Shown here one piece after another: positions 7,228-15,882 of a DNA stretch of 64,000 nt. The notes under the pieces were generated by a model. The model made no database searches. It was not told the DNA's origin and worked only from the letters and a program-made list of their open reading frames with translations. The position numbers were made by a program, and so were the translations under genes. Source of the DNA: DASYVD01 sp050693035 (GTDB taxonomy: Bacteria > Actinomycetota > UBA4738 > CALAEC01); NCBI GenBank assembly GCA_050693035.1, contig JBOGWB010000076.1:62001-126000 (forward strand), in the 5' to 3' direction. Position 1 is the first letter of the stretch, and every line of letters starts with the position of its first letter.

Positions 7228-8541
7228 CTACGGGTACAACCCACGCGTCTGGTGAGCCTCCGCCACCCGGGAGACTCCAAGGATGGTGGCGGCTCGCCGC
7301 ATGGTGACGTCTCGCCCCTTCGCCATGTCGAGCACGCACACGTAGGCCTCCTCCATCAGGGTACGGAGCCGGTCGTTCACTTCGTCCTCCTTCCAGAAGT
7401 AGGCGTACAGGTCCTGGACCCACTCGAAATAGGAGACGGTGACTCCCCCTGCGTTGGCGAGGATGTCGGGAACCACGTGTACGCCTCTGTCGTTCAGGAT
7501 CTCGTCGGCCTCGGTGGTCACGGGGCCGTTGGCAGCCTCCACGACCACTCGCGCTTGGACCCGGTCGGCGTTCTTCTCCGTGATGACTCCCTCGAGCGCC
7601 GCCGGGACCAGGACATCGCACTCGAGCTCGAGGATCGCTTCGCTCGGCACCGGGTTCCCCCCCGGGAACCCGGCCACCGTGCCGGCCTCCTCGTGGTACC
7701 GGGCGAGCTCCTCGGGGGAAAGGCCGCGTGGGTTGTAGACTCCCCCGTTCACGTCGGCCACCCCCACCACCAGGCAGCCCTGAGCGGCAAGGAAGTCGAC
7801 CACGGGTGCCCCGACCTTCCCGTACCCCTGCACCACGACACGGGCTTCGTCCACCGGCATGGCCAGGTGCTTGAGCGTGGCGACGGTCACGTACATCACC
7901 CCGCGAGCGGTGGCTGCCCGGCGGCCGGCCGATCCTCCCACCGACTGAGGTTTGCCCGTGACGACGCCAGGAACGGAGAAGCCCTGGTTCATCGAGTACG
8001 TGTCCATGATCCACGCCATCACCTGCTCGTCGGTACCCACGTCCGGCGCGGGGATGTCACGTTCCGGCCCGATCAGAGGAAGGATCTCCGACGCGTAGCG
8101 ACGGGTCAGCTTCTCCAGCTCGCCGATGGAGAGCTCCTTCGGGTTCACCACCACACCACCCTTGGCACCGCCGTACGGTATGCCCACGACCGCGCACTTC
8201 CAGGTCATCCACATCGCCAGGGCCTTGACCTCGTCCAGGGTCACGCTGGGGTGATAGCGGATCCCGCCCTTCGACGGGCCGCGGGAGGTGTTGTGGTGGA
8301 CCCGGTATCCCGTGAACACACGCACGTGGCCGTCGTCCATACGCACGGGGACCGCCACCTCGAGGGCCCGCTTGGGATGGCGGAGGACCTCGTGAACGTT
8401 CGGGTCGAGCCCCATGATGGCGGCGGCCTGGTCCAGCTGACGCAGGGCCTGCTCCCAGGCACTCTCGCTCACGTGGGCCGCCACGTCGCGCACGAAGGGG
8501 AAGTCTAGCCGCTCGGCGAGGCCGGATTCAGTTCCGACCAC
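7228..8541 (-). CDS. Glu/Leu/Phe/Val dehydrogenase (glutamate dehydrogenase family)
   Basis: 437-residue NAD(P)-dependent amino acid dehydrogenase linking amino acid and 2-oxo acid pools. Visible: RYHPSVTLDEVKALAMWMTWKCAVV with GIPYGGAKGGV carrying the catalytic Lys (about residue 115-125), PAPDVGT (about 155), and the Rossmann loop VVQGYGKVG (about 225). It ends HQTRGLYP, usual for this family. The GTG at 8541 gives a normal family length; the frame remains open far upstream but that part lies under the GNAT gene. It overlaps the GNAT gene by 37 bases. Glutamate versus leucine specificity cannot be decided by eye. Confidence 0.9.
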   Translation of the reverse strand: MVGTESGLAERLDFPFVRDVAAHVSESAWEQALRQLDQAAAIMGLDPNVHEVLRHPKRALEVAVPVRMDDGHVRVFTGYRVHHNTSRGPSKGGIRYHPSVTLDEVKALAMWMTWKCAVVGIPYGGAKGGVVVNPKELSIGELEKLTRRYASEILPLIGPERDIPAPDVGTDEQVMAWIMDTYSMNQGFSVPGVVTGKPQSVGGSAGRRAATARGVMYVTVATLKHLAMPVDEARVVVQGYGKVGAPVVDFLAAQGCLVVGVADVNGGVYNPRGLSPEELARYHEEAGTVAGFPGGNPVPSEAILELECDVLVPAALEGVITEKNADRVQARVVVEAANGPVTTEADEILNDRGVHVVPDILANAGGVTVSYFEWVQDLYAYFWKEDEVNDRLRTLMEEAYVCVLDMAKGRDVTMRRAATILGVSRVAEAHQTRGLYP

Positions 8542-9086
8542 CGGGCCCGGGGCATCCCGTAGACCACGTGGTCGACGAAATGATCGTAGAGCCACTCGGC
8601 CCTGCGGACCACCCCGTCCTCGTCGAACCCCAGTCGGACGGGGACGGCCCGGCTCCGGAGGTTCTCCGTCGCTGCCCGGATCTCCACCCGCTCGAGGGAG
8701 AGCTCCCTCACCGCGTGGTCGACGAGCGCGCGGCACGCCCGGGTCATGATGCCCCTTCCCTCGAACTCCTGGCCGAGCCAGTAGCCGAGCGCGACCCGTC
8801 GCCGCGGCCAGTCGATGCGGTGGTAGCCGACCACTCCGGCCAGCTCTCCTCGGTACCAGATGCCGGCCTGGAACCCGTCTCCTTCCCGCTCCTGCTCCCG
8901 GGCGGTGCGGATGAAGGCCCGAGTGTCGTGAACCGTGCGAGTACCGTCCACCCACGGAAGCCAGGCCCGCAGATGGTCCCGGTTTCGGTCGGTCAGAACG
9001 AACAGCGTATCCGCGTCGGGCTCGTCGAGCGCTCTCAACTCGATCTCCCCGTCGAGACGGCGATGGAAGAGGGCCTGCGTGGTCAT
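8505..9086 (-). CDS. GNAT acetyltransferase, RimJ/RimL type
   Basis: 193 residues with the RimL-like pattern: an opening IELRALDEPDADTLFVLT, LAGVVGYHRIDWPRRRVALGYWLGQEFEGRGIMTRA as beta4, beta5 and the acetyl-CoA loop (Q-E-F-E-G-R-G-I, about residues 110-120), then RVEIRAATENLRSRAVPVRLGF. Relatives acetylate ribosomal-protein N termini or small amines. It sits directly upstream of, and overlaps, the dehydrogenase gene, so both are probably on one message. TACCGT lies 11 bases before the ATG along with a GGAAGGGG ribosome site. Confidence 0.85.
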   Translation of the reverse strand: MTTQALFHRRLDGEIELRALDEPDADTLFVLTDRNRDHLRAWLPWVDGTRTVHDTRAFIRTAREQEREGDGFQAGIWYRGELAGVVGYHRIDWPRRRVALGYWLGQEFEGRGIMTRACRALVDHAVRELSLERVEIRAATENLRSRAVPVRLGFDEDGVVRRAEWLYDHFVDHVVYGMPRARWSELNPASPSG

Positions 9087-9229
9087 CGTCCCCTTCCACG
9101 GTACGACAGCCTGTCCCCTCGCGCCTCGGGTCTCGCCGTGACCTCTACCCCCGCCGGGGGCGGTGACGGCCCCGTGGGCGGGAGACGCTTACGGGTACGT
9201 CAATCACTCCTCCCCACGGATTCGCCGCG

Positions 9230-9235
9230 TAGGGT
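9230..9235 (+). promoter_or_regulatory. -10 hexamer TAGGGT before PaaK-like gene
   Basis: TAGGGT ends 12 bases before the ATG at 9248; the intervening bases have no purine-rich ribosome site. Consistent with a near-leaderless transcript, as seen for several other first genes in the window. Confidence 0.35.
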
Positions 9236-9247
9236 AACGTCCGCCCA

Positions 9248-10528
9248 ATGCCGACCTTGCTCCATCCCGACGATCCCGCTTTCCACCGAATGGTGGCGGC
9301 TTTCGAGGGCCCGCCGGAGCCCTGGCTGGCCGTCAACCGGGCCCTCAGGGACGCGATGGTAGCCTACGCCGCCGAGCGCAGCCCTTACTACCGGTCCGTG
9401 GTCCGGCCGGGGATGGCCTTCGAGGACATCCCCATCCTCACCAAGGAGATCATCCGGGAGCGATACGACGACCTGATCGCCGACGGCGTCGAGCAGAGCC
9501 GGTGGTGGCCTAGCCGGACCGCAGGGAGCTTCGGTCATCCGACCAACTTCCTCCGGGATGCGGTCCAGGGATACCTGGAGAACCTGTCCGGCCTGCGCTT
9601 CCTCAAGTGGATGCAGAACGTGCCCCCGGACGCCACGACCGTCTGGGTATCCGCCTCGCCGCCGCCGCCCGGCCCCGGGATCCATCCCGTCACCACGGTG
9701 ACGCTGACGCCGAAGCGCTTCAAGCGAGAGATCCGAGCATGGAGAGGGTTCGAGAGCTACTTCCTGTACGGGTTTGCCAGCGCGCTCGAGTGGATGGCCC
9801 AGGAGGTGGACCGGCGGGGACTGGCCGTTCCCGCTCTCGAATGCGTCGTGACCACCAGCGAGACCCTCTCGAAGAGCGCGGCGGATCGCATCCGGCGAGC
9901 GTTCGGGGTGCCGATGCACTCCTGGTACGGCTCGAAGGAGATGAACGGCTACATCGCAGGAACCCTTCCCGGGACGCGGCGCTACGCGGTCAATCCCTTC
10001 CTCGTCTACCTCGAGATCCTGGACGAGGACGGACGCTCGGTCCCGCCCGGGCAGACGGGCCGGGTCGTTCTCACCGACCTCAACAACCTGGTGATGCCGT
10101 TCATCCGGTACGACATGGATGACCTGGCCGTGCCCTCGACCGAGGGCTCGGTCGGCGGCTTCCCGCTGATCGAGGAGGTGGTCGGCAGAGCGAGCGAGGT
10201 GGTCGACCTTCCCAGCGGAAAGGCCATGAGCGCCGTCAGCCTGAGCCAGACCGTCTTCACCACCCACGGATTCGCTCCGGACATCGATCGCTTCCAGTGC
10301 GTCAAGGTGGGGCCCAACGAGCTGGAGTTTCGCGTCCTCTGGAGCCATCCCACCCCTCCGGAGCGCGCCGCCCGCTTGGCCGAAGCGGTACGGTCGGCTG
10401 CGGATCCGGACACCGTCGTCACCATCCGCCCGATCGACCAGGTGGATCGCCTGCCGTCTGGGAAAGCGTGGCTGCTGCGAGACGAGACCCGCGACGCCGG
10501 GACTGACCAGCCGACGCTCGGTCGCTGA
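9248..10528 (+). CDS. PaaK/CapK-like adenylate-forming protein, divergent
   Basis: 426 residues with the fold markers of phenylacetate-CoA ligase relatives: RSPYYRSVV near residue 45, EDIPILTKEIIRERYDDL (about 60), VVTTSETLS (about 200), WYGSKEMNGYIAG (about 222), MPFIRYDMDDLAV (about 282), and a C-terminal LPSGKAWL lysine segment. The ATP-binding loop that is normally a TSGTTG-type stretch reads SRTAGSFGHPT here, lacking the usual Ser/Thr-Gly pattern. It may therefore use a different nucleotide or not adenylate. It converges on the ABC transporter cluster, 9 bases from the ATPase stop. Acid substrate unknown. Confidence 0.7.
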   Translation: MPTLLHPDDPAFHRMVAAFEGPPEPWLAVNRALRDAMVAYAAERSPYYRSVVRPGMAFEDIPILTKEIIRERYDDLIADGVEQSRWWPSRTAGSFGHPTNFLRDAVQGYLENLSGLRFLKWMQNVPPDATTVWVSASPPPPGPGIHPVTTVTLTPKRFKREIRAWRGFESYFLYGFASALEWMAQEVDRRGLAVPALECVVTTSETLSKSAADRIRRAFGVPMHSWYGSKEMNGYIAGTLPGTRRYAVNPFLVYLEILDEDGRSVPPGQTGRVVLTDLNNLVMPFIRYDMDDLAVPSTEGSVGGFPLIEEVVGRASEVVDLPSGKAMSAVSLSQTVFTTHGFAPDIDRFQCVKVGPNELEFRVLWSHPTPPERAARLAEAVRSAADPDTVVTIRPIDQVDRLPSGKAWLLRDETRDAGTDQPTLGR

Positions 10529-10537
10529 CCGAGCGGC

Positions 10538-11740
10538 TCACTCCTCCGCCGGGATGAGGGTGCATGCCGTGCCGGACAAGGTCACCGTGACCTCGGTGCC
10601 GGGGCGCAGGGATTGCGACGGATTGCACCGCGCCCTGATCTCCAGGCTCCCCACCGCGACCACGTGGTCCACCGACTCTCCCAGGAACGCCCGAGCCTGA
10701 ACCTCTCCCCGCCAGCCGTGGCCGGCCGAGGGACCAGGCTCTACGGCTCGGAGACCGACCCGCTCAGGGCGGATGGACACGACGACCTTGCTCCCCTTCC
10801 TGAGCCCGGCGCCACCGCCCGTCAGGCGGAGGACCCCTGCGGGCGTTCGAACCGAACACCGGCCCTCCGGACCAACGTCGACTACCTCGCCCTGGATGAA
10901 GTTCGAGCTGCCGATGAAATCTGCCACGAAACGGGACGAGGGGCGCTCGTAGATCTCCCTGGGCTTCCCCACCTGCTGGATCCGGCCGTCCCGCATGACC
11001 GCGATGCGGTTCGACATCGCCAACGCTTCCACCTGATCGTGGGTCACGTACACCGCCGTGATGCCGAGGCTCCGTTGGAGTCGTTTGAGCTCGAAGCGCA
11101 TCTCCTCGCGCAACTTCGCATCCAGGTTCGAGAGCGGCTCGTCGAGCAGGAGCAGAGGCGGACGCATCACCAGCGCTCGGGCCAGCGCCAGGCGTTGCTG
11201 CTGGCCGCCGGACAGGTCGGTGGCTTGCCGGTCGGCCAGCTCGTCGAGCCGTACCACCTGAAGAACCTCCTCGACGCGTTCCCTGATCTCCTGGCGCGAG
11301 GGCCGCCGGCGCTTGGGGAGCACGTGCAGGGGGAACGCCACGTTTCTGTACACGTTCATGTGCGGCCAGATGGCGTAGGACTGGAAGACCATTCCGAGCC
11401 CTCGCTCGTTGGCCGGGACGTTCACGTGTCGCGTCGAGGAGAACAGGGTGCGGCCCGAAACGGCGATCTCGCCGGCGTCGGGCCGCTCGAGGCCCGCGAT
11501 GCTGCGAAGCGCGGTCGTCTTTCCGCACCCGGACGGGCCGAGCAGCGTGAACATCTGCCCCGCCGCGACGTCGAACGTGATCCCGTCCACCGCCGGTACG
11601 GGAGCGCTCCGCGCGGAACGACCGCCGGGGAAGGTCTTCACCAGGCCGGCAACCTCCAGGCCAGGGCCGTTGCCCCCGCGCTCCCCGGCATCGTCGATGA
11701 GGCGGCCGATGCGGAGCCGCCCGTTTGCCCTGGCCCACAC
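10538..11740 (-). CDS. ABC transporter ATP-binding protein (FbpC/PotA type)
   Basis: 400-residue ATPase of the importer class that energises uptake with an FbpB-type permease. Visible: Walker A GPSGCGKTTALRS (about residue 75), Q-loop VFQSYAIWPHM, signature LSGGQQQRLALARAL (about 178), Walker B LLLLDEPLSNLD, and the H-loop YVTHDQVEALAM (about 233). The last 120 residues form a TOBE domain (SIRPERVGLR). The N terminus has about 30 extra residues before the ABC core. Its GTG start lies 2 bases after the permease stop, so it is co-translated with the permease. Substrate not predictable from the ATPase. Confidence 0.93.
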   Translation of the reverse strand: MWARANGRLRIGRLIDDAGERGGNGPGLEVAGLVKTFPGGRSARSAPVPAVDGITFDVAAGQMFTLLGPSGCGKTTALRSIAGLERPDAGEIAVSGRTLFSSTRHVNVPANERGLGMVFQSYAIWPHMNVYRNVAFPLHVLPKRRRPSRQEIRERVEEVLQVVRLDELADRQATDLSGGQQQRLALARALVMRPPLLLLDEPLSNLDAKLREEMRFELKRLQRSLGITAVYVTHDQVEALAMSNRIAVMRDGRIQQVGKPREIYERPSSRFVADFIGSSNFIQGEVVDVGPEGRCSVRTPAGVLRLTGGGAGLRKGSKVVVSIRPERVGLRAVEPGPSAGHGWRGEVQARAFLGESVDHVVAVGSLEIRARCNPSQSLRPGTEVTVTLSGTACTLIPAEE

Positions 11741-11741
11741 G

Positions 11742-13466
11742 TCAGTGCTCCCTGATGCCGACTCGCGCCCCCAGCCGGGTGGCCAGGACCACCAGGACGA
11801 CCAGGGTGAAGACCATCACCATCCCCAGAGCGGCCAACTCAGTGACCTGGCCGTTCTGCCATCGCTCCCAGATCAGGATGGACAGCACCTCGTCGCCGGG
11901 CGAGTACAACAGGATGGAGCTGGACAGCTCCCGGAAGGAGACCAGCACGATGTAGATCCATCCGGCGATCAACCCTGGCATCAACAGCGGGAGGTTCACC
12001 CGCCGGAAGACCTGCCACCAGGTTGCCCCGCTGGTCTGGGCCGACTCTTCCAGCTCACTACTGATCTGATACATCGAGTTGGACGCGGACCGCATGCCGT
12101 ACGGCATGTACCGGGTGACGTAGGCGATGAACAGGATCCACAGCGTCCCGTAGACGGGCACGGGGAACCGCAGGTACACGAAGAGGAGCGAGACCCCCAT
12201 CACCAGGCCGGGGATTACCAGGGGCACGAACGCCACGTTGTCCACGAGCCACCGGCCGGGCATCCGGGTCCGAACCACCAACCACGATGCGATCGCCATC
12301 AAGAACATCACGAAGGTCGCCGTGCCGATGCCGAGGACCAGGGAGTTGCGGAACGCGGTCAGCGCCTGAGGCTGCGTGAACGTCGCGACGAAGTTCTCCA
12401 GCGACATCCGAGAGAAGCTCTCCACCGACGGTGCCGAGTAGAACGGTTGGGTCGATGAGTAGAGGAGGATCAGGACCGGCATCGCCACCGCGATCAGGAA
12501 ATACACGAAGACCACGGTCGTGGCCGGCCATCGCCACCGCCCGAGCGGGAGCGGCCGGGGCCGGAACCCCTTCCCGGTGATGGTCTGGAAGGCCCGCCCC
12601 CGAGTGGACAGGCGAGAGTAGACGTAGACACCGACCGTCGTCAGGACCAACAGGGAAATGGCAAGGGCTCCCGCCTCGCCGTACTTCGGCGGGAACGTCC
12701 TCAGAGCCGAGAAGATCCGGGAGACGAACACCCAGCAGCGGCATTGCGGGCCGAGGATCGCCGCCACCTCGAACGCCTCCAGGACCCGGACCCCCATGAC
12801 CAGGATGGCCGCCATCAGGGCCGGCCGGACCAGCGGCAGGGTGACCCGGCGAACCACCGTTCGCAGACGGGCCCCGCTCATGAGGGCCGACTCCTCGAGC
12901 GAGGGGTCCATCGACCGGAAGGCCGCCGCCATCAGCAGGAACACCAGGGGCGACAGGTGGAGGCCCTCGACCAGGATCATCCCCGGCATGCTGAAGATGT
13001 CGAAGGCCCGCGGTCCGAAGAAGGGCTCGAGCCACGCGTTGAAGAGGCCGGTCCTCGGACTGAGCAGCAGGATCCAGGCTACCGTGTGCAGGATCCCCGG
13101 GATGATCAGTGGCACGAGCGAGGCCGCGAAGATCACCCGCTTGAGGGGGACATCGGTGCGAACCTGGAGGTACGCCAGGGTGGTGCCGATGACGACCGAC
13201 AGCACCGTCGACCCGATGGCAAAGGTGGCCGAGTTGGTCGCCACCTCCCCGAGGCCGATCCGCGCGTACGCCTGCTCGAAGAACCGAAGCGTGAAGCCCT
13301 GCTGGTCGAAGAACGTGCCCCACAGGAGGTATCCGACAGGAACGATCGCCAGGTAGACGATCGCGGCGACCACGGCGCCGATGATGAGGTTCCGTGGCTG
13401 GAACACGCTCGTCACGGAGCGGCGGTCCCAGGCAGGGAGCCGTCCCGCCACCGTCGTCCGTGCCAT
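11742..13466 (-). CDS. ABC transporter permease, fused double-domain (FbpB type)
   Basis: 574-residue inner-membrane permease made of two tandem BPD_transp_1 units, about 12 membrane helices in total. Each half has an EAA-like cytoplasmic loop contacting the ATPase: EESALMSGARLRTVVRRVTLPL (first half) and EESAQTSGATWWQVFRRVNLPL (second half). This fused architecture is typical for iron(III), thiamine and 2-aminoethylphosphonate-type importers. ATG at 13466 chosen because GGGAGGT lies 7-8 bases upstream; an earlier in-frame start at 13481 has no such site. Confidence 0.92.
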   Translation of the reverse strand: MARTTVAGRLPAWDRRSVTSVFQPRNLIIGAVVAAIVYLAIVPVGYLLWGTFFDQQGFTLRFFEQAYARIGLGEVATNSATFAIGSTVLSVVIGTTLAYLQVRTDVPLKRVIFAASLVPLIIPGILHTVAWILLLSPRTGLFNAWLEPFFGPRAFDIFSMPGMILVEGLHLSPLVFLLMAAAFRSMDPSLEESALMSGARLRTVVRRVTLPLVRPALMAAILVMGVRVLEAFEVAAILGPQCRCWVFVSRIFSALRTFPPKYGEAGALAISLLVLTTVGVYVYSRLSTRGRAFQTITGKGFRPRPLPLGRWRWPATTVVFVYFLIAVAMPVLILLYSSTQPFYSAPSVESFSRMSLENFVATFTQPQALTAFRNSLVLGIGTATFVMFLMAIASWLVVRTRMPGRWLVDNVAFVPLVIPGLVMGVSLLFVYLRFPVPVYGTLWILFIAYVTRYMPYGMRSASNSMYQISSELEESAQTSGATWWQVFRRVNLPLLMPGLIAGWIYIVLVSFRELSSSILLYSPGDEVLSILIWERWQNGQVTELAALGMVMVFTLVVLVVLATRLGARVGIREH

Positions 13467-13498
13467 CCGGCTACCTCCCAAACCCTCGACCGCGCATC

Positions 13499-14002
13499 CT
13501 ACCCCTGGGCCGGGTGGCGCTCGATGTTGTGCATCCGGAGGTGACGCATCAGGGGAACAGTGTGGATCGCCAGGTATCGGGCGGGCTCATCCTCCGACAG
13601 GTTGAAGTGCTGGTGCCACGCCCACACGGGTGGAGAGAACAGCGAGCCCTCCTCCCAGTCGATCCGCTCCTCGGGCTCGCCGTCGAAGTTGATGGTCGAG
13701 TAGCCATGCCCCCGCACGATGTACAGGTACGCCTCGTTGGTATGACGGTGCCGCACCGATGCCTCGCCGGGGAGGAGCTCGCCGATATGCCCATCGATGC
13801 ACCGGTTCTCCGCCAGGCGGAAGTACCGGCCTCGGTTGTTGCGCCAGGGGCGCTCCGGCAGCTCCATGGTCCGAAGGTCCCCCGGGATGACGAGCCCCTC
13901 GAGCGGAGGATACTTCCGATTGAACTCGTCGCGAGACGCGATCTCCGTGGCGTCGCGGTGAGCGGCATCGGTAGCAAGGACTTGACGGTCTCCCAGCTGC
14001 AT
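13499..14002 (-). CDS. Cupin-domain protein (gentisate dioxygenase-like)
   Basis: 167 residues, a single beta-barrel cupin. The first metal motif is visible as GEASVRHRHTNEAYLYIVRGHG (two His and a Glu, about residues 83-90), and the second as VWAWHQHFN near residue 127. The leading ERPWRNNRGRYFRLAE resembles the N-terminal part of gentisate 1,2-dioxygenase-type proteins, but only one cupin is present. It lies between the permease and the ThDP enzyme in the same orientation. A metal-dependent oxygenase or isomerase acting on the imported compound is plausible but unproven. Confidence 0.75.
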   Translation of the reverse strand: MQLGDRQVLATDAAHRDATEIASRDEFNRKYPPLEGLVIPGDLRTMELPERPWRNNRGRYFRLAENRCIDGHIGELLPGEASVRHRHTNEAYLYIVRGHGYSTINFDGEPEERIDWEEGSLFSPPVWAWHQHFNLSEDEPARYLAIHTVPLMRHLRMHNIERHPAQG

Positions 14003-14079
14003 GGGCTGCTCCTTGTTCGGCCTGGACGGGTGCCAGCCGGCTCAGAAGGTCTGCCGGTCCTGCCGAAAAACCAGAGGCA

Positions 14080-15822
14080 TCACCTCCGCTGGCATACGAC
14101 GTCCACGAGTGACGGCCGCCGCTCGGTGAGGACGACCTCCGTGGCTCGCGCGATGGCCTTGTGGAGATCCTCGGGGTCCTCGATCGGCCCCTCGGCGTGC
14201 CACCCCAGCGCCCGGGCAACTCCGGCGAAGTCCGGTGCCGGCCGATCGATCTCCAACCCGATCCCGGCGTTGTCGACCGGGGTCCCCCGGCTGCGAGCGA
14301 TCCGCTCCTGGTGCTCTCGGTCGTTGTGGTACGACCGGTTGTTGAACATCACAACGAGCATCGGGATCCGGTGGTGAGCCGCCACCCACAGGGCCCCAAT
14401 GTCGAACATCAGGTCCCCGTCGGGCTGGAGGTCCACGACGAGCCGGCCAGCATCGCGGTGAGCCAGCGCCACGCCGAGAGAGAGCCCGATCTGGGTCGCG
14501 GTCCCCAGGCTCCGCCCCGGATGCCGGTGCGGACGGTCGAAGTCCCAGGTCCGAAGGGCCCAGCCGGACGCCGTACCGGCGGTCAGCACCCAGTCGTGGC
14601 TCCGGATCTCCCCCCACACCTCCCCCGCCAGTCGCGCCGTGGACACGGGCGAGAGGTCCGCGTCCCGGACGGCTTCCCGCCGCCAGCCGTCCCACACCTG
14701 CTCGTGGATCCGGGCGAGCTCGGACCGACGGCGCCTGCGGGCCTCGGCCCGAGCAGCGTCATCCTTGGCGACGAGCCTCCGGATGAGTCCGAGTAGCTCG
14801 CGGAGGGCCACCACGCTGTCGGCGGTAATCCGGAGATCGGCTTCGTGGAGCTGGGTGAAGTCGTGGGACCAGGCCGAGATCCCCTGCTCGTTGAAGCCCA
14901 TGTCCACGATGGTGGCCCTCTCCGCGATGCGGGACCGGGACGTCCGCGCGGTGGGATCGACGTCCTGGGTGGGCCTGCCCATGTCCTTCACGTCGACGAA
15001 CAGCACCAAGTCAGCTTCCTCCAAAGCGTGCGACCCGGTGACGTTCAGGGGATGGCGGTTGGGAAAGTTGAGCCGGATGCCCGTGTCGATCACCCCCATG
15101 GCCACCAGCTCGGCCAGATCGACGAGTTGTCCGAACGCGTCGGGATCCCGTCCCGCGTACCCGGGGATCATGACCGGCCGCTCCGCGGCGACGAGCAGCT
15201 CTGCCGCCCGGCGGAGGGCGACGGGGTCCGGCCCGATCCGCGTCGGGGCAGCCAGACGTTCCAGGTCGGGCAGGACGAGATCAGGTGGCACCTGCTCCTC
15301 CTGGAGCGCGGCGTCCAGGGCCACATAGACCGGCCCCGCCGGCTCGGAGGTGGCCACCCTGACCGCCCGGACCATAGATTCGGGGATGGATGCGATCGAG
15401 GCCGGTTGGTCGTCCCACTTGGTGTAGTCGCGGACGGCGTTCCCCTGGACGTTGGCCGAGTGGATCCAGTCGATGCCCGGGCGGCGGCGGGTCAAATCCA
15501 TGGGCCCCGCCCCGCCCAGGGCCAGCATGGGCACTCGGTCGACGTACGCGCAGTAGATGCCCATGGACCCGTGCAACAATCCCACCAGGTCGTGGAGGAT
15601 CACCGCCATGGGGTCCCCCGACGCCTTGGCGAACCCGTGAGCCAGACCCACCGCGACCTTCTCATGGGGGCACAGGATGATCTCCGGCGAGTTCTCCCCG
15701 TGGTTCACCAGGGAGTGGTGCAGCCCGCGGAAGGATGAGCCGGGATTGAGGCTCGCGTACCGAAACCCGAGGGCCTGAAGGAGGTCGACGACCACATCGG
15801 AGCCGTACCGCGTCGCCGTCAC
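14080..15822 (-). CDS. Thiamine-diphosphate-dependent decarboxylase/synthase family enzyme
   Basis: 580 residues with the three-domain layout of acetolactate synthase and benzoylformate decarboxylase. The Pyr domain has the catalytic Glu in CPHEKVAVGLAHGFAKASG (about residue 55); the PP domain has the ThDP-Mg motif PDGDLMFDIGALWVAAHHRIPMLVVMFNN, written here as GDL followed 24-25 residues later by FNN (about 475-505). The middle domain ends near residue 335. Likely chemistry is cleavage or ligation next to the carbonyl of a 2-oxo acid. GTG start at 15822. Product and substrate unknown; the transporter genes around it suggest an imported 2-oxo acid or precursor. Confidence 0.85.
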   Translation of the reverse strand: MTATRYGSDVVVDLLQALGFRYASLNPGSSFRGLHHSLVNHGENSPEIILCPHEKVAVGLAHGFAKASGDPMAVILHDLVGLLHGSMGIYCAYVDRVPMLALGGAGPMDLTRRRPGIDWIHSANVQGNAVRDYTKWDDQPASIASIPESMVRAVRVATSEPAGPVYVALDAALQEEQVPPDLVLPDLERLAAPTRIGPDPVALRRAAELLVAAERPVMIPGYAGRDPDAFGQLVDLAELVAMGVIDTGIRLNFPNRHPLNVTGSHALEEADLVLFVDVKDMGRPTQDVDPTARTSRSRIAERATIVDMGFNEQGISAWSHDFTQLHEADLRITADSVVALRELLGLIRRLVAKDDAARAEARRRRRSELARIHEQVWDGWRREAVRDADLSPVSTARLAGEVWGEIRSHDWVLTAGTASGWALRTWDFDRPHRHPGRSLGTATQIGLSLGVALAHRDAGRLVVDLQPDGDLMFDIGALWVAAHHRIPMLVVMFNNRSYHNDREHQERIARSRGTPVDNAGIGLEIDRPAPDFAGVARALGWHAEGPIEDPEDLHKAIARATEVVLTERRPSLVDVVCQRR

Positions 15823-15882
15823 GGCCGCTCGGCTCCCCTCGATCGGACCGTAGCTGGACGCACCCTCAGGAAGGCCCCCCGT

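Noticed and set aside
6589..8508. Long open frame on the plus strand opposite the LytR_C and dehydrogenase genes
   Set aside because: Long antisense frames are expected in GC-rich DNA; the translation is Arg/Gly/His-rich without domains, while the minus strand carries clear families.
14080..15822. Phosphonopyruvate decarboxylase and a phosphonate pathway
   Set aside because: No phosphoenolpyruvate mutase or phosphonatase is nearby and the ThDP enzyme is longer than typical phosphonopyruvate decarboxylases; substrate left open.
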